Shown here: positions 1-11,100 of the stretch, one piece after another | How positions within the stretch are numbered: position 1 is the stretch's first letter | Layout: the number at the start of each line of letters is the position of its first letter | Notes under the pieces: generated by a model | Told to the model about the DNA's origin: nothing | The model's database searches: none | The model's input: only the letters and a program-made list of their open reading frames with translations | DNA from: Catonia carolina | Lineage: Eukaryota; Arthropoda; Insecta; Hemiptera; Achilidae | Assembly (NCBI GenBank): GCA_035578175.1 | Contig: JAQMRL010000014.1 | Coordinates: 11,570,274 to 11,634,273, forward strand | Reading direction: 5' to 3' | DNA length: 64,000 nt | Translations under genes and position numbers: made by a program

Positions 1-980
1 GAGAGGGGGTCATTATTCTTTCATACTATACTACAACAACCCTGAGACAAGTGGTTGTAAAATACCATTGTATTGTACTGTAACAATTTTACCTAGTGCA
101 TATGAAACAAAGATAGACACATGACAAAATTTGTTTGTGGAAAGGAATGCATGAACGTTCAGGTTGACGCACGCGCAAACACAAATTGCTGTGTAAGGAG
201 TGAGCGAAAATCACTCTCGACTTGACTCACTGTCTGTTTATTCACGTAGCTCAGCTCAGTGCTGTACGTATTAGAATCTTAGAATCTACAAGCTCACTCT
301 CACAGTTCACCCGTCTCATCGTTCAATTGTACGGCACGCTCCGTGCCGTTCATTCAAGTGTGCAGAGTGGGGTGTGCTAGCTCACCTATTTTACTGTGCC
401 ATCCCATTACTACTACGTGTACTCAGTTCCGCATAAAGTATATCCAAAACCTATTCTTTCAACGAGGTCTACAAATTTTAATACACGCAAATGCCTACAA
501 CCTTATTTCAATGCACCAACATACAAATAATTATTTCATTTTAAAATATGTATTTAATTTATCCCAGTAAAAATTTAAATTATAAATTACAAGAACTAAA
601 CTGTAAAAACTCATTAAACTATACTCTACAGACCCACGCAACGAACTAAACAAATTGGTCTGAAGATAAATAACGAACAGAAAATCAAATATGAAAACAG
701 AATTAGTCACATCATTATGTCTGACAGATTATTAATAACAACAGTGAAAACAAAGCGTAGTGACCGTGTGTGAGTCGCACATTACAGTAGCAATTGTATG
801 CTTCTGTGACTGTACCATCGTTGCATGGCGAGAGGCGAAGAGTGAAATAGATAAACACCGAAGCTGCTTATGCCAATACAAATTGTCCAAGGTATACTAG
901 TGAGACTGATAGTGAAGACAACGGTGACAGCGATTGTAAACAAAGCAATTCATTCGTAGCAGTCATATAACAGTGACCAC
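1..980. other. Intron or upstream DNA, no gene recognised
   Basis: No convincing exon is seen. The stretch lies upstream of the first visible ELOVL exon and is probably intron. Around 868-960 the + strand reads a short peptide with the pattern SEDNGDSD followed by FV. A related peptide (SEDAGDSD, then FVENFV) is read on the - strand near 8470-8580, so both may be remnants of one old dispersed coding element. The open frame at 343-570 has no recognisable domain. Confidence 0.4.
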
Positions 981-1300
981 CCAGTTATATGACTGAAGCA
1001 TTTAAGAACAGAAGAAGTAGATGTGTAAAAGACACTAGTCAGAGTTATCTACTCTGAGAGTAATGAATTTCATTGTACATCCAGACCCTAATGTGAATGA
1101 AATGAACGTGTCATTTGCAGGTTGGAAAGTAGATGCTTTTCAGAGAGCCTGGCAAGCTGATAAGCATACTTTTCTACTCAGTGACGAAGGCAATGTTAAA
1201 CCACCTCACTCCTCGTTTTACTTAGTAAAGCCTCTAGAGGTTCAAATCAGCCTTTTGGATGATGACCTTAACAACAACAATATTACTCTGAAGAAGGTGG
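980..1300 (+). repeat. Rep-A interspersed repeat, 5'-truncated
   Basis: Rep-A is a local name for a roughly 380-bp repeat. Its full copies start near AGGTGGAGTGTTAAATTATT, contain AAGAACAGAAGAGGTAGAGG, and end in GGCTGATGACCTAAACAACA. Other copies lie at about 3407, 6007, 13843, 16402, 16795 (-), 34602 and 48417. The open frame at 1063-1320 is the translation of this repeat and recurs, broken, in the other copies, so it is not called as a gene. The AAC-rich tail would suit a SINE, but no clear tRNA-type promoter is seen. Confidence 0.7.
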
Positions 1301-1465
1301 TACCACTGAAACATGCATAAGTTTTTTAAACTAAATGGCAACCAAAGAAAAGGTTAGCGATAAATTCATTTATATTATATAATTGTGACTGCCTCCCGCG
1401 ACCCACAGTTTAGGAACCACTGCTCTACGAGTACTCCAGTACCTTCAGGTATTTCCGCAATGTAA

Positions 1466-1873
1466 TCTATACTAATATTATAAAGACAAAGCGTGTTTTT
1501 TTGTGCAAGCTAATTTCCAAAACTGCTGAACAGATTTTCATGAAATTTTAACAGCGTATTCGTAATTATATTCACAGCAACATTTTATTTTAAAATTTTT
1601 AAACATAATAATCCAAGGGCCCTTTTGAAGATTTTCATAGATATGTATGAGTGTGTGTACGTGTGAGTACGTATTGCTTTGAAGTGTATTGCTTTGATTG
1701 TGTGTGTGTACTATTGTTGAAATGAGTATATACGTATAAAGACTAGCAAGAGACATACATGAGGGAATTATCAAAACATTGTGTTAAATATCTGTTATCT
1801 TTTTCTGTTAAATATCTTTATTTTAAATTAATTATACACGTTTCACGTGCGTAGCTGCGTGGGTCATGCTAGT
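1466..1873 (+). mobile_element. Non-autonomous Helitron-like element
   Basis: It starts TCTATACTAATATTATAAAG and ends with a CTAGT terminus (1869-1873) preceded by a GC-rich stretch, as rolling-circle Helitrons do. There is no TSD. It sits between A (1465) and T (1874), the Helitron target preference. It has no coding capacity; the open frame inside it on the - strand is incidental. A second copy with the same start and end lies at 31241-32023. It sits in the presumed ELOVL intron just upstream of the exon at 1929. Confidence 0.8.
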
Positions 1874-1928
1874 TGTTCATAAACCTATTCTTAAATAACT
1901 AATACATATTAATATATTTTGTCAACAG

Positions 1929-2171
1929 GTTTTCTTTGTGTTAAGAAAAAAAGACCGGCAAATCACATTTTTACATATGTACCATCACACTGTTATGCCG
2001 ATGGTTTCATGGGGTGCAGCTAAATATTATCCGGGTGGACATGGATCTTTCATTGGAATGATTAACAGTTTTGTCCATATCATCATGTATACATATTACA
2101 TGATGGCAGCTATGGGACCACAGTACCAGAAATTCCTTTGGTGGAAAAAATATATTACTACTTTACAATTG
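1929..2171 (+). CDS. ELOVL: ELOVL-type fatty acid elongase, penultimate exon
   Basis: Internal exon of a very-long-chain fatty acid elongase, the multi-pass ER membrane enzyme that condenses malonyl-CoA with acyl-CoA. The 81 codons begin VFFVLRKKDRQITFLHMYHH. This includes the family's catalytic histidine box HxxHH (HMYHH), then a segment ending YITTLQL. The exon follows an AG acceptor (1927-1928) and ends at TTG followed by GTAAAT, in phase 0. It joins in frame to the exon at 6554. Upstream exons with the first membrane segments are outside the window or not recognised. The intact histidine box and long conserved blocks argue for a functional gene. The subfamily looks like the insect ELOVL1/7-like group, but a tree would be needed to settle that. 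Confidence 0.93.
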
Positions 2172-2303
2172 GTAAATTTTCTTAAATTTTTGATTAATAA
2201 TTTATAATTATTTTATTTTTTATTTATTATTTTCTAGGTAACACCTCAAATGCCTTCAGGGGCATCTGTACTAAAATAATTGAAAATTATTTCAGTAAAA
2301 ATA

Positions 2304-3230
2304 CGAGGTGAGGCTATTAAATAACGAGACTGATGTAAAAAATTTTATTTTTATTTTATACATAATCACTTATTATCACCTTCAATATACACTCCTTCTC
2401 TATCCCTACAATGCTCCATGCGAATTTTCCATTGCTGGAAACAGTGCTGGAAGTTATTTTCTGTCAGCTTCTTCAGGACACATGCTGCTTTTTCTTTTAC
2501 AGCTTCCAAAAACTCAAATCTTGTCGCTTTTAATGCAGATTTCACCTTAAAGAACAGGTAGAAGTCACATGGTGCAAGATCTGGTGAATAAGGTGGATGT
2601 TCTAACACTAAGATGCTGTAGGCCTACTTGGCTAGGAACCACTTGACAGATTACACGGAATAAGCAGGCACATTGTCTTGGTGGAGAACCCATGATTTGT
2701 CCTACCACGGTTCGGGGCGTTTTGTCTTAACTCTTTGACGTAATTTAGAAAGTACCTCAAGGTAGTAATATTAATTGTTTGACCTTCAGGAACCCAGTGA
2801 AGGTACACAATCCCATGGATATCAAAAAAAGCAATCATCATTGCTTTAAATTTTGACTTGCTCATTCGAGCTTTTTGGCTCTCGGTGAAGTTTGGCTCTT
2901 CCAGCGCATGGATTGGCGCTTCGTTTTCGGATCATAAGTAAAAACCACGTTTCATCACATGTTATTATCTTCTACCTGTTTCCTAAAGTGAAATCTGCAT
3001 TAAAAGGGACAAGATTTGAGTCTGTGGAAGCTGTAAAAGAGAAAGCAGCACGTGTCCTGAAGGAGCTGACAGAAGATGACTTCCAGCACTGTTTCCAACA
3101 ATTGAAAATTCGCATGGAGCGTTGTAGGGATAGAGAAGTGTATATTGAAGGTGACAATAAGTGATTATGTATAAAATAAAAATAAAATGTTTTACAATGT
3201 CCAGTCTCGTTATTTAGTAGCCACACCTCG
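2304..3230. mobile_element. Palindromic mariner derivative, copy M1
   Basis: A 927-bp element with TIRs starting CGAGGTG and TA on both sides (2302-2303, 3231-3232). Bases 2304 to about 2970 are the 3' two-thirds of a mariner (SETMAR-type) transposase region on the - strand, including PYSPDLAPCDFYL. From about 2973 to 3230 the last ~255 bp of the same mariner appear again on the + strand (FPKVKSALKGTRFE to EGDNK). Both ends therefore derive from one mariner 3' end, and the N-terminal half is missing. Stops and frameshifts are present. It lies in the ELOVL intron. Copies with the same internal junction are at 35707 and 52011. Confidence 0.85.
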
Positions 3231-3406
3231 TATGAAAATTATTACTGAATTATTTTTGAATTATTATTATTATTATTATTACTGAATTATTTTTTGTTAC
3301 AGAAAAGTAACTTTTCTGTAAAGTAGTTTACAAAATTTTAAAAACAACCCCTACAAGCAGGGTTGAAGTGAAGAATTTTGCTCTACATGAAATATTTTCC
3401 CTTACT

Positions 3407-3800
3407 AGAAAGGTGGAGAGATAAATTATTTACACTCAATCCGCTAGTTCCAGGGCTACAAAAAATAGTTTCTTTGTTAACACATGTTCTAATTAAATGA
3501 CTGAAGCATTTAAGAACAGAAGAGGTAGAGGTATAAAAGACCATAGTCACAGTTATCTCTCTGAGAATAATAAATTTTATCACTATACAGCCAGACCCTG
3601 TGGTGAATGAAGTGAAGGTATCATTTGCAGGGTGGAAAGTATAGATGCTTTTCAGAGGGCCTGGCATGCTAATAAGTATACTCTTCCACTCAGTAAGGAA
3701 GGCAATTGTAAACTTCATCAATCCTCATTTTAATTAATAGAGCCTTTAGAGGTTTAAACCTCCCTATCGGCTGATGACCTAAATAATACAACAGTGTGTA
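3407..3800 (+). repeat. Rep-A interspersed repeat
   Basis: Near-complete Rep-A copy, from the GGTGGAGAGATAAATTATTT start to the GATGACCTAAATAATACAAC tail. It is followed by a short GT run and, at about 3815-3862, by a - strand piece of the 3' end of the tRNA-derived SINE seen at 13199. The open frame at 3383-3721 (-) is antisense to the repeat and is not a gene. Confidence 0.7.
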
Positions 3801-4371
3801 TGTGTGTGTGCTTTAAAATTTGTCTAATTTAAGAACAATAAGCAACCCCATGACCTACTGTCTGTCTAAAACTTGATGGCCTACCGCAGAGGGGAGCAAT
3901 ACTTGCGGATTGTAAAATGATTTCAGAAAACGCATCTAATTTTTTTAAGTAACTAAAACTTGTCGGATATGGCATATTTTTATAAAACGAAGTATTTTTT
4001 TCTAAAAAATTATTTTGAACAACACATGCTTAATGAAATAATGTATAATTTAGTAAAAATTTTGTTTTTAAAGAAAAACCTGTATTTTTTTTAAAATACT
4101 TTGTCATTGATCAACAACTATTTCATGGATTAACATAATATTAGGCAGATTTGTTCTGTAATAATTATGGAAACCGATGATGCAATCAAATTTAACAGAA
4201 AATCATTACTTTTTAAGTTACGAGGTATTTTCATAAATAAATTTTGTAAAATCACGTAACACGACATAAAAAATGTTAGCATGCAAGAAACTTTTCAGTC
4301 TTTAAAGATAACTGTACTCATGTAGGAAATAACATAGAAATAATTTTCAATTAATTTTTAGTGAAAGAATT

Positions 4372-5320
4372 ATTTAAATTGGACATTTTTACTTTCTCTT
4401 GCCTATATGAATATATAGGAAGGAAAGTATTGTTTTCATGTCAATTTTTCGAAATCGAGTTTTCACCGGATCTATACGTTTTCAGACCCCCTGAACCCAA
4501 AAAACATGTTTTTAGCGATTGGTCTGTGTGTGTGTCTGTGTGTGTGTGTGTGTGTGTCTGTGTGTGTGTGTGTCTGTGTGTGTGTCTGTGTGTGAACAGA
4601 ATATCTCAAGAACGGAACATCGTACGAACTTGAAACTTGAAACTTAAGTTACATACCACTACCGGACGCGACACGAACATTTTCATCAAAATCGGTCAAC
4701 CGGAAGTAGTAGTAACTTAGTTTATTCGTATAATTTTTCAGTTTTTTGCGATTTTCTCAAAAACTGGTCCTACGATTTTTTTTAAAATCGCGTATTTTAC
4801 TCAATTTTTGATTCTCTACAAGATAGGGTAGGCGCCATGTCTGCTGAAATTCTCGGTGAGGCTGTTTTCACGTAAAAACGTTGTTTTTTAAGATTACGGC
4901 TTTAATATAAATTTTAGCGCAAAAACTTATATAATAAAAGTTGTAGAGAATTTAAAAACCTACAACTTCTGTTTCAAACATTTTTTTGTATAACGCTTAG
5001 TTTAGCGGTAATTTGCGATTTTCTGTTTTTTTTCTCACGAAAACGTGAGAAAAATCGATTTTTTTAACATTTCGGTCTTAGTATGCATTTTACGACAAAA
5101 GTGTATATATAAAAGTTATAGAAAATTAAAAGATCTACAACTTTTGTTTAGAGAATTTTTCTCTACAGAGCCTAGCGTCTTCCACTCATGATTAAAATAA
5201 GGTTATGTTTTTGAGGTTAGTTTTTTGTTTATTTCTAATGTTTTATTAATAATGTTAGGTTTATTATTAATTATTTGCATTGGCAAGAGAAAGTTGTGTG
5301 AGTGTTTCACACCAGATTTT
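4372..5320 (+). repeat. Rep-B interspersed repeat, full-length copy
   Basis: Rep-B is a local name for a repeat of about 950 bp. It opens with TTTACTTTCTCTTGCC and closes near GGCAAGAGAAAG, so its ends carry a short inverted repeat (CTTTCTCTTGCC), followed by TGTGTGAGTGTTTCACACC. A (TG)n microsatellite (4527-4593) is built into it, and the internal part contains many short AAAAGTTGTAGA-type motifs. It has no transposase. The translated phrase SQERNIVRT recurs in all copies and is an artefact of the repeat. It may be a non-autonomous DNA element, but no TSD was established. It lies in the ELOVL intron, in the direction of transcription. Confidence 0.75.
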
Positions 5321-5547
5321 TTTTCTTCAAAAACAAAACTTTTACTAAATTATACATTATCTCATTGAGCGTGTGTTTTTTTAAATATTATTTTACAGAA
5401 CAAAAATATATGCAAAATACTTTTTTTGGAAAACTACGTCATTTTGAAAAGTTTCAGTCACTTAAAAAACATTAGATCTATGTTTTGTGAAATGGTTTTA
5501 CAATCTACATATTGTGCCCCTCTGCAGGAGGCCATCAAGTTGTAGAA

Positions 5548-6000
5548 AGGCAGTAGGGTAGACAACATGTCTGCTGAAATTCTTGGGGAGGCTGGTCTCC
5601 TGTAGAAAAAATTGTTTTTTTTTTTAGGATTGAGGCATTAATATGCATTTTAGCGCAAAAGTTATAGGCAATTTAATAACCTATAACTTTTATTTTAATT
5701 ATTTCTTTGTATAACACTTAGTTTAACGGTAATTAGTGATTTTCTGTTTATTTTTAAGAAAATCTGTAAAAAAATAACTTTTTAAAATTTCTGCCTTAGC
5801 ATTTATAACAAAAAAAAAACATTTTAAAAAAGCATTTTACAACAAAAGTGTATAATATAATTTATAGAAAATTAACAGATCCACAACTTTCATTTCAAGC
5901 ATTTTTCTCTACAGAGCCTAGTTTAACATCAAAAAGTGATTTTTCGTATTATTAAGCCAAACTGATGTTTATTTTCATTTTGCATCATTCACTCTTGTTC
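5548..6000 (+). repeat. Rep-B fragment, 5'-truncated
   Basis: Matches the second half of Rep-B, from the TGTCTGCTGAAATTCTTGGG block onward. It is degenerate, with extra A-runs, and stops near TTTTGCATCATTCACTC. It lies in the same ELOVL intron and orientation as the full copy just upstream. The segment between the two (about 5320-5548) is AT-rich and has no feature. Confidence 0.6.
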
Positions 6001-6006
6001 ATAACA

Positions 6007-6380
6007 GGCAGGTGGAGTGTTAAATTAATTGTACTCGATCTGTTGGTTCAAGGGCTTTAAAAAATAGTTCTGTTTTTTATCATATAGTCAGCCAATTGTA
6101 TGACAGAACTATTTAAGAACAGAAAAGGTAGAGGTGTTAAAGAAACTAGTCAGAGTTATTTCCTGTGAGAGTAATGATTTTCACTGTGCAACCAGACCCT
6201 CTGGTGAATGAAGTGAAGATATCACTTGCAGGGTGGAAAGTAGATGCTTTTCAGAGGGCCCGGCATGCTGATAAGTATACTCTTCAACTCAGTGAGGAAG
6301 GCAATAGTAAACCACCTCATTCCTCGTTTTTACTTAGTAAAACCTCTACAGGTTCAAACCAGCCTTTCACTCATAATCAA
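6007..6380 (+). repeat. Rep-A interspersed repeat, 3' end lost
   Basis: Rep-A from GGCAGGTGGAGTGTTAAATT to CAAACCAGCCTTTC, where it switches directly into the 3' end of Rep-B (next feature). The open frame at 6165-6509 spans this chimera and is not a gene. Confidence 0.7.
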
Positions 6381-6384
6381 ATGA

Positions 6385-6510
6385 GGATTTTTTTGAGATT
6401 AATTCTTTTGTTTATTTCTAATCTTTTATTACTAATATTAGGTTATATATTATTCATTATTTTCATTGGCAAGATGAAGTTATGTGAGTGTTTCACACCA
6501 GATTTTTAAT
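6385..6510 (+). repeat. Rep-B 3'-end fragment
   Basis: The terminal 125 bp of Rep-B (GTTTATTTCTAATCTTTTAT to GTGAGTGTTTCACACCAG). It ends 43 bases before the ELOVL last-exon acceptor at 6553, so part of the splice-acceptor context is repeat-derived. Confidence 0.65.
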
Positions 6511-6553
6511 TATTATTTTATATGTAATACTAATAAATATTTTATTGTTCCAG

Positions 6554-6874
6554 AGTCAATTTTGTTTGGCATTTCTTCATTCGTTTCAATTACTAATTTA
6601 CGATTGTGACTATCCTCGTTGGACATTATTTCTTATAATGCCAAATGCTATATTTTTCTACTATTTATTCTACGATTTCTATGGTAAAGCATACGGAGTT
6701 GTAACGAGAAAAGAAGACAACAAAAAAATAAAAAACAATAATAACAATACGAATTATAATAACCATCATTCTAATGTTAGTAACGTCAAAAATAGTCAAA
6801 ATTCATTACCTTCAACATCATCATCATCGTCGTCGATGAATTCAATACGATCTGTTTCGAAGAAAAAACAATAA
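6554..6874 (+). CDS. ELOVL: ELOVL-type fatty acid elongase, last coding exon
   Basis: Terminal coding exon of the elongase; 106 codons and a TAA stop. It follows the acceptor TTCCAG (6551-6553) and continues the frame of the exon at 1929-2171. It reads SQFCLAFLHSFQLLIYDCDY and then MPNAIFFYYLFYDFYGKAYG, the last two membrane segments of the family. The C-terminus is unusual: about 50 residues of Asn- and Ser-rich low complexity (NNNNNTNYNNHH, then SSSSSSM), ending SKKKQ. Lys at -3 and -4 gives a KKxx-type ER-retrieval signal, as expected for an ER enzyme. An AATAAA overlaps the stop codon (around 6870-6875), but real polyadenylation sites cannot be read from sequence alone. Confidence 0.93.
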   Translation, partial: SQFCLAFLHSFQLLIYDCDYPRWTLFLIMPNAIFFYYLFYDFYGKAYGVVTRKEDNKKIKNNNNNTNYNNHHSNVSNVKNSQNSLPSTSSSSSSMNSIRSVSKKKQ

Positions 6875-7117
6875 AAAATACTGATTTTATACTAGTAACT
6901 GTTATAATTATAACATTATGCCTTACAATCAAAAGCGACATCTGAGACAAGAAAGTGAACTGTAATATAATGTTGTTACCGATACTATGAGGCATGTTCC
7001 TAAAGAACCGTTCGGTCGTTTAGAAAAATAAGTCGCGACTCCGCTAGGAATTGAACTAGTTGACCACGTCAATCTTGAGTTCATCATCGTTTTCAAACCG
7101 TTGTACACCAAACTATT
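6875..7117 (+). other. Probable ELOVL 3' UTR or flank
   Basis: No repeat family is recognised in this stretch, which immediately follows the ELOVL stop. It is probably 3' UTR. It ends where a Rep-B copy begins, about 7118. Confidence 0.4.
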
Positions 7118-7660
7118 TTCACTTTCTCTTTCCTATATGAATATATAGGAAAGAAAGTATTGTTTTCATGTCGATTTTTCGAAATCGAGTTTTCACCGGA
7201 TCTACACGTTTTCAGGCCCCCTGAACCCAAAAAAATGTTTTTACCGATTAGTCTGTGTGTGTGTGTGTGTGTGTGCTTCAATGAAATATCTCAAGAAAGG
7301 AACATCGTACAAAGTTCAAACTTGAACCTTAATTTAGATACCACTAGAGGACACGACACAAACATTTTCATCAAAATCGGTCAACCGGAAGTAATAGTTT
7401 ATTCGTGTCATTTTTCATTTTTTAGCGATTTTCTCAAAAATGGCTCCTACGATTTTTTTTTTAAATCGCCTCATTTACTACATTTTTTAGGCCCTACAAG
7501 ATAGGGTAGGCGCCATGTCTGCTGAAATTGTTGGGGAGGCTGTGCTCTCGTACAAAAAAAAATATTTTTTTAAGATTACCGCTGTAATATGCATTTTAGC
7601 TCAAAAATATATATAATAAAAGTTGTAGATAATTTAAAATCCTACTACTTTTATTTCATT
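7118..7660 (+). repeat. Rep-B repeat, 3' part lost
   Basis: Begins ACTTTCTCTTTCCTATATGA, carries the (TG)n block (7253-7275), and runs into AAAGTTGTAGATAATTTAAA. It then passes directly into a LINE reverse-transcriptase fragment. The open frames here on both strands are translations of the repeat. Confidence 0.7.
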
Positions 7661-7975
7661 GAAATTTTGTCTAACATACATTATCAAGAATGGTTTAGAA
7701 GAAATGGGACATTTCAAAGTACTAGGCAACGAAAACATACAGGAAGATAAGGAATTCTGCTATCTAGGGAGTAAAATAACAAAGGATGGTACAAGCACAG
7801 GTGATATTAAAAGTATAATTGCTCAACCTAGAAAAGCCTTTGAAATGAAAAACAGCTTACTGACTACAAACATTGATTTACAGATTAGGAAAAATTTCTA
7901 AAAACACTGTATTTGTTGTGTAGCATTATACGGGAGTAAAACGTGGGTGATCATGTTGGTAGGCATCAAACCAGT
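7660..7975 (+). pseudogene. LINE reverse-transcriptase fragment
   Basis: The open frame reads EFCYLGSKITKDGTSTGDIK, then a segment ending NIDLQIRKNF, a stop, and ALYGSKTWVI. This is the post-catalytic region of a non-LTR retrotransposon reverse transcriptase, where YLG and LYGSETW-like motifs are typical. The endonuclease and the catalytic YADD region are absent, so it is a dead 3' fragment. The clade cannot be told. Confidence 0.75.
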
Positions 7976-7989
7976 TGAGAGACTGTTAA

Positions 7990-8110
7990 CAAAAAACATA
8001 TACTATCACCTCAAAAATTTAGACTGAGGGAACTGTAAGCAATTTGCTTTCCTTAAATAGTGGTCTACATGAGGTGAGCTGGTTATCTCCCAACTTACAC
8101 CTAATCTGCA
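7990..8110 (-). pseudogene. Fragment of LINE family L-b
   Basis: About 115 bp matching the segment at 49940-50050 (CTGTAAGCAATTT ... GAGGTGAGCTGGTTATCTCC). L-b is a local name for the LINE whose 3' parts also lie at 38673-39180 (+) and 49620-50430 (-). Confidence 0.6.
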
Positions 8111-9560
8111 TTCACCGGCTGGCAAACAAATATTGAATCAAAACAATTCCAGTAGCTTCGTAAATATTCAATGAATGGCACGTGCGAAACTGTGTGAAGA
8201 CCTATAGATACTGAAGTCATGAAATTGCCTTTTGTGTATGGATGGGCTGTGAGGAAAGGAAGTGAAAATATGACAGTGCTGCCAACCTCAACAGTAAGAT
8301 ACTATCATGCATCTTCTACATACATTTTGTGTAAGCTGTGGTTAATCCGAGAAAATTTTCTTCATAAACTTCATAAGAAATAAATCTGACCTGTAATACT
8401 GTCTATAGTGTAATTACACAAACTAGAAATATTTGCTTTACTGTAATTACCAGCTACCTTATTCCATTGGAACAAAATTTTCTACGAATAAATCGCCTTC
8501 TTTACTATCACTGTCACCGGCGTCTTCACTGTCAGTATTACTGGTATCTACGTAACCGTTTTCTGTTTTTACCAGGTGTCAACAAAACTGTTGAAGAATG
8601 GCATCTTCATGTCTTTAATTTCCTTCTTTATTTTTCGAATTGTGGAAAGAAAAACATCACAGTAGTTAGCCACTCTGTTCATGGCTTTTGTTAAGAAGCA
8701 GGGGAAAGGTTTTTTGTTTAGCTTTAACTTCACAGCATTTTATTACACTGCATATTACCTTTCGGTTTACGGTAACAAACAGTTATATTCGTACTGTTAA
8801 CCTACAAAAGGTCCGCGATATACGCTCTGGGTATAGTATAAGTTGTTATGTTTGTGTACTGAAATTAAAGCAGTCGCGCATGCGCACTGATGCTGTTCCC
8901 CCTTTACCCCTCGTTGCAAACAAGGGCAAACTCGAGACTCAAGTGATTACGCCAATATTTAAATATAAGACAACGATCCTTTCTTTAGGAATACACCTCA
9001 AATATCATACTACATACAAATAATAAAAACAACATGTATTCTGTTAAAAGAAGCGAGATTTACAAACGTAGAGATAGTATTCTCTAAAATCTCTTGAAAA
9101 GTACTATTAGTTCATTCGGATAGTTCATAGATGTCCCCGATTTATTCAATATACGTAATAAATGATTCTTTGAATTCTATTTTAACTGATCTAGTACCAA
9201 AATGTGAACATTAAAACAAGACTAGTGTATTTATTTATTTGTTGTAAATCAAAACTTACTTATTTCTATTTCATTTTACAGAAGTAGTGGGTATTGTTGA
9301 TCTGAATGTATTTTTTGTATTTTTTACCAAATTTTTCATTAAGGCTGGATTAAAATTAATTAAAACATAAATTCATGATTGGTTAATATAATTCATAGGT
9401 TATGTAGTTACTTGGTCATAACTCTGCAGTGCAGTAGATATTTTAATGTAAAACTTAACTTTTCATGGACTATTGATGGATATATCCACCAAAAATACTT
9501 TCCCACAGTAGTTTTGGGGATATATGTGCTCGTTTACTTAAAAATTAAATCAATTAATGT
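8110..9560. other. Intergenic, old dispersed repeat
   Basis: No gene seen. Bases 8770-8950 match 53020-53200 (shared CAAACAGTTATATT and GGCAAACTCGAG blocks), so an unclassified dispersed repeat is present. On the - strand at 8470-8700 fragments read RVANYCDV and TDSEDAGDSDSKEGDLFVEN, suggestive of a decayed transposase or DNA-binding peptide of unknown type. The 9460-9560 part resembles 27830-27920. Confidence 0.45.
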
Positions 9561-9561
9561 C

Positions 9562-9625
9562 CATAACAGGCAGGTGGAGTGTTAAATTATTTGTACTCGA
9601 TCTGCCAGTTAACTAACTGGCCAAG
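9562..9625 (+). repeat. Rep-A 5' fragment
   Basis: Only the first ~60 bp of Rep-A (AACAGGCAGGTGGAGTGTTA to CTCGATCTGCC). Confidence 0.6.
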
Positions 9626-9787
9626 ACTACCAAAAAATATTTTTGATTACACAAATGTTCCCATAAATTTCGATTGAATTTATTTGTAAAGCTCAAAACA
9701 GCATTTTAAAAAATAAATTGATAACACACGTTTGTTCCCATAAATGTCAATTAAATTTACTCAATAAAGCTCAAAATAGTATTTAAA

Positions 9788-9945
9788 AACCTGGTGTGAA
9801 ACACTCACATGATTTTCTCTTGCCAGTGCAAACAATAAATAATATAACCTAACATTAGTAATGGAACTTTTAAAATAAACAAAAAATCAACATGGAAATA
9901 ATACAGTCCTTCCTATACATACATACATACAAGCAAGAGAAAGTA
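9788..9945 (-). repeat. Rep-B short form with both ends
   Basis: A 158-bp version of Rep-B that keeps both termini (GGTGTGAAACACTCACATGA and GCAAGAGAAAGTAAAAA) but lacks the interior, including the CA microsatellite. This is how a non-autonomous DNA transposon derived by internal deletion would look. It carries an ATAC microsatellite near one end. Confidence 0.65.
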
Positions 9946-11100
9946 AAAAAATGAATTAATGATAAATGTTCCCATAAATTTCAATTGATTAACCTATAAA
10001 GTTCAAAACAAAATTTTAAAAAATGAATTGATTACACATGTTCCCATAAATTTCAACTGAATTTACCTATCAAGCTCAAAACACCATTGACTTATAAGAC
10101 ATGTAATTTTTTGTTCGAAAAATTTTTCAGGTGAAAATTTTTTTAGGCTACCTAATGAAATTAATAACATGAAACCCATGTGTACAAAGCATCAAAATTT
10201 GTTTTTTGAGTAATCCAGTTTTAAAGAAAAATGTATCTTAAAATTATATTAGTTTTATTCAAAAATTTATCTCAAAGAAAAAATTACCTTTCATATGTAT
10301 AAATTTACAAAGTGTACATTCATTCGTCAAAATAACTGCCCACTATTTTTTTACCTTCATTATAGTTTTGTATAAAATTTTAAACTGCAATTTGTTATAA
10401 TGTCTTGTATTTATTTTATTATTTATTATAAAAAATATGATTAGTTTGAAATATTAGGTGTTTAGTTAATGGATATAAATTTATGTTTCATCCAAAATAA
10501 TTTGATTTTTATTAACATCAATTTTTAAGTGTTTTTGAATTTGTAAAAATATTTTTTAAAGTTTTTATACTTTAAAGAAGTTCATATAAATTTTTAACTA
10601 TACAATGAGTTTTAAGATATTTCATTCAATTATTTTCATCAAATTATATCTTAAAATTATAATTAAATGTTCACAGAGTTACTTGGATTTCAAGATTTTT
10701 AAATGGTACAGCATTACTCTGTGGAATAAAAATATTTGTCAACTATAAATATCTTGGTTATTAGTGGCTAATATGGGATACAAATAGGTTTTCCAGATCT
10801 ATTCAAAAGAAAAATTGGATAAGTTTTAACCGAACAATCTTTTGTCCAGTTTACCAAGATTCTCTTGACCGGACAGACATAAAGAAAACTGGACATCTGC
10901 CAACCTTGGATACGAAACAGTGGGTTTTAACATGTAATAATTTTCAGACCCTAGCTAGGAATCATACACAAGACCTTCATATAAACATCTTGTGTTTGTT
11001 CAGTTGAAGTTCTGAGACAAGCTAGCCTATAAAAAAATCCCTTACACGAGATAATGCATCTCACAGCTGGTGGCAATTTTCAAAAAGACTTACCTTTGAC
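9946..11100. other. AT-rich intergenic DNA
   Basis: Loose repeats of TGTTCCCATAAATTTCAATT occur at about 9655, 9735, 9970 and 10035. Otherwise long AT-rich sequence, with no gene or known element recognised. Confidence 0.4.

Noticed and set aside
1063..1320. 85-residue open frame with a clean start
   Set aside because: It is the translation of Rep-A; the same peptide occurs broken in other Rep-A copies, so it is a repeat artefact.
4361..4633. Open frame with a Cys/Val run
   Set aside because: The VCVCVC run is the (TG)n microsatellite inside Rep-B; similar frames recur in every copy.
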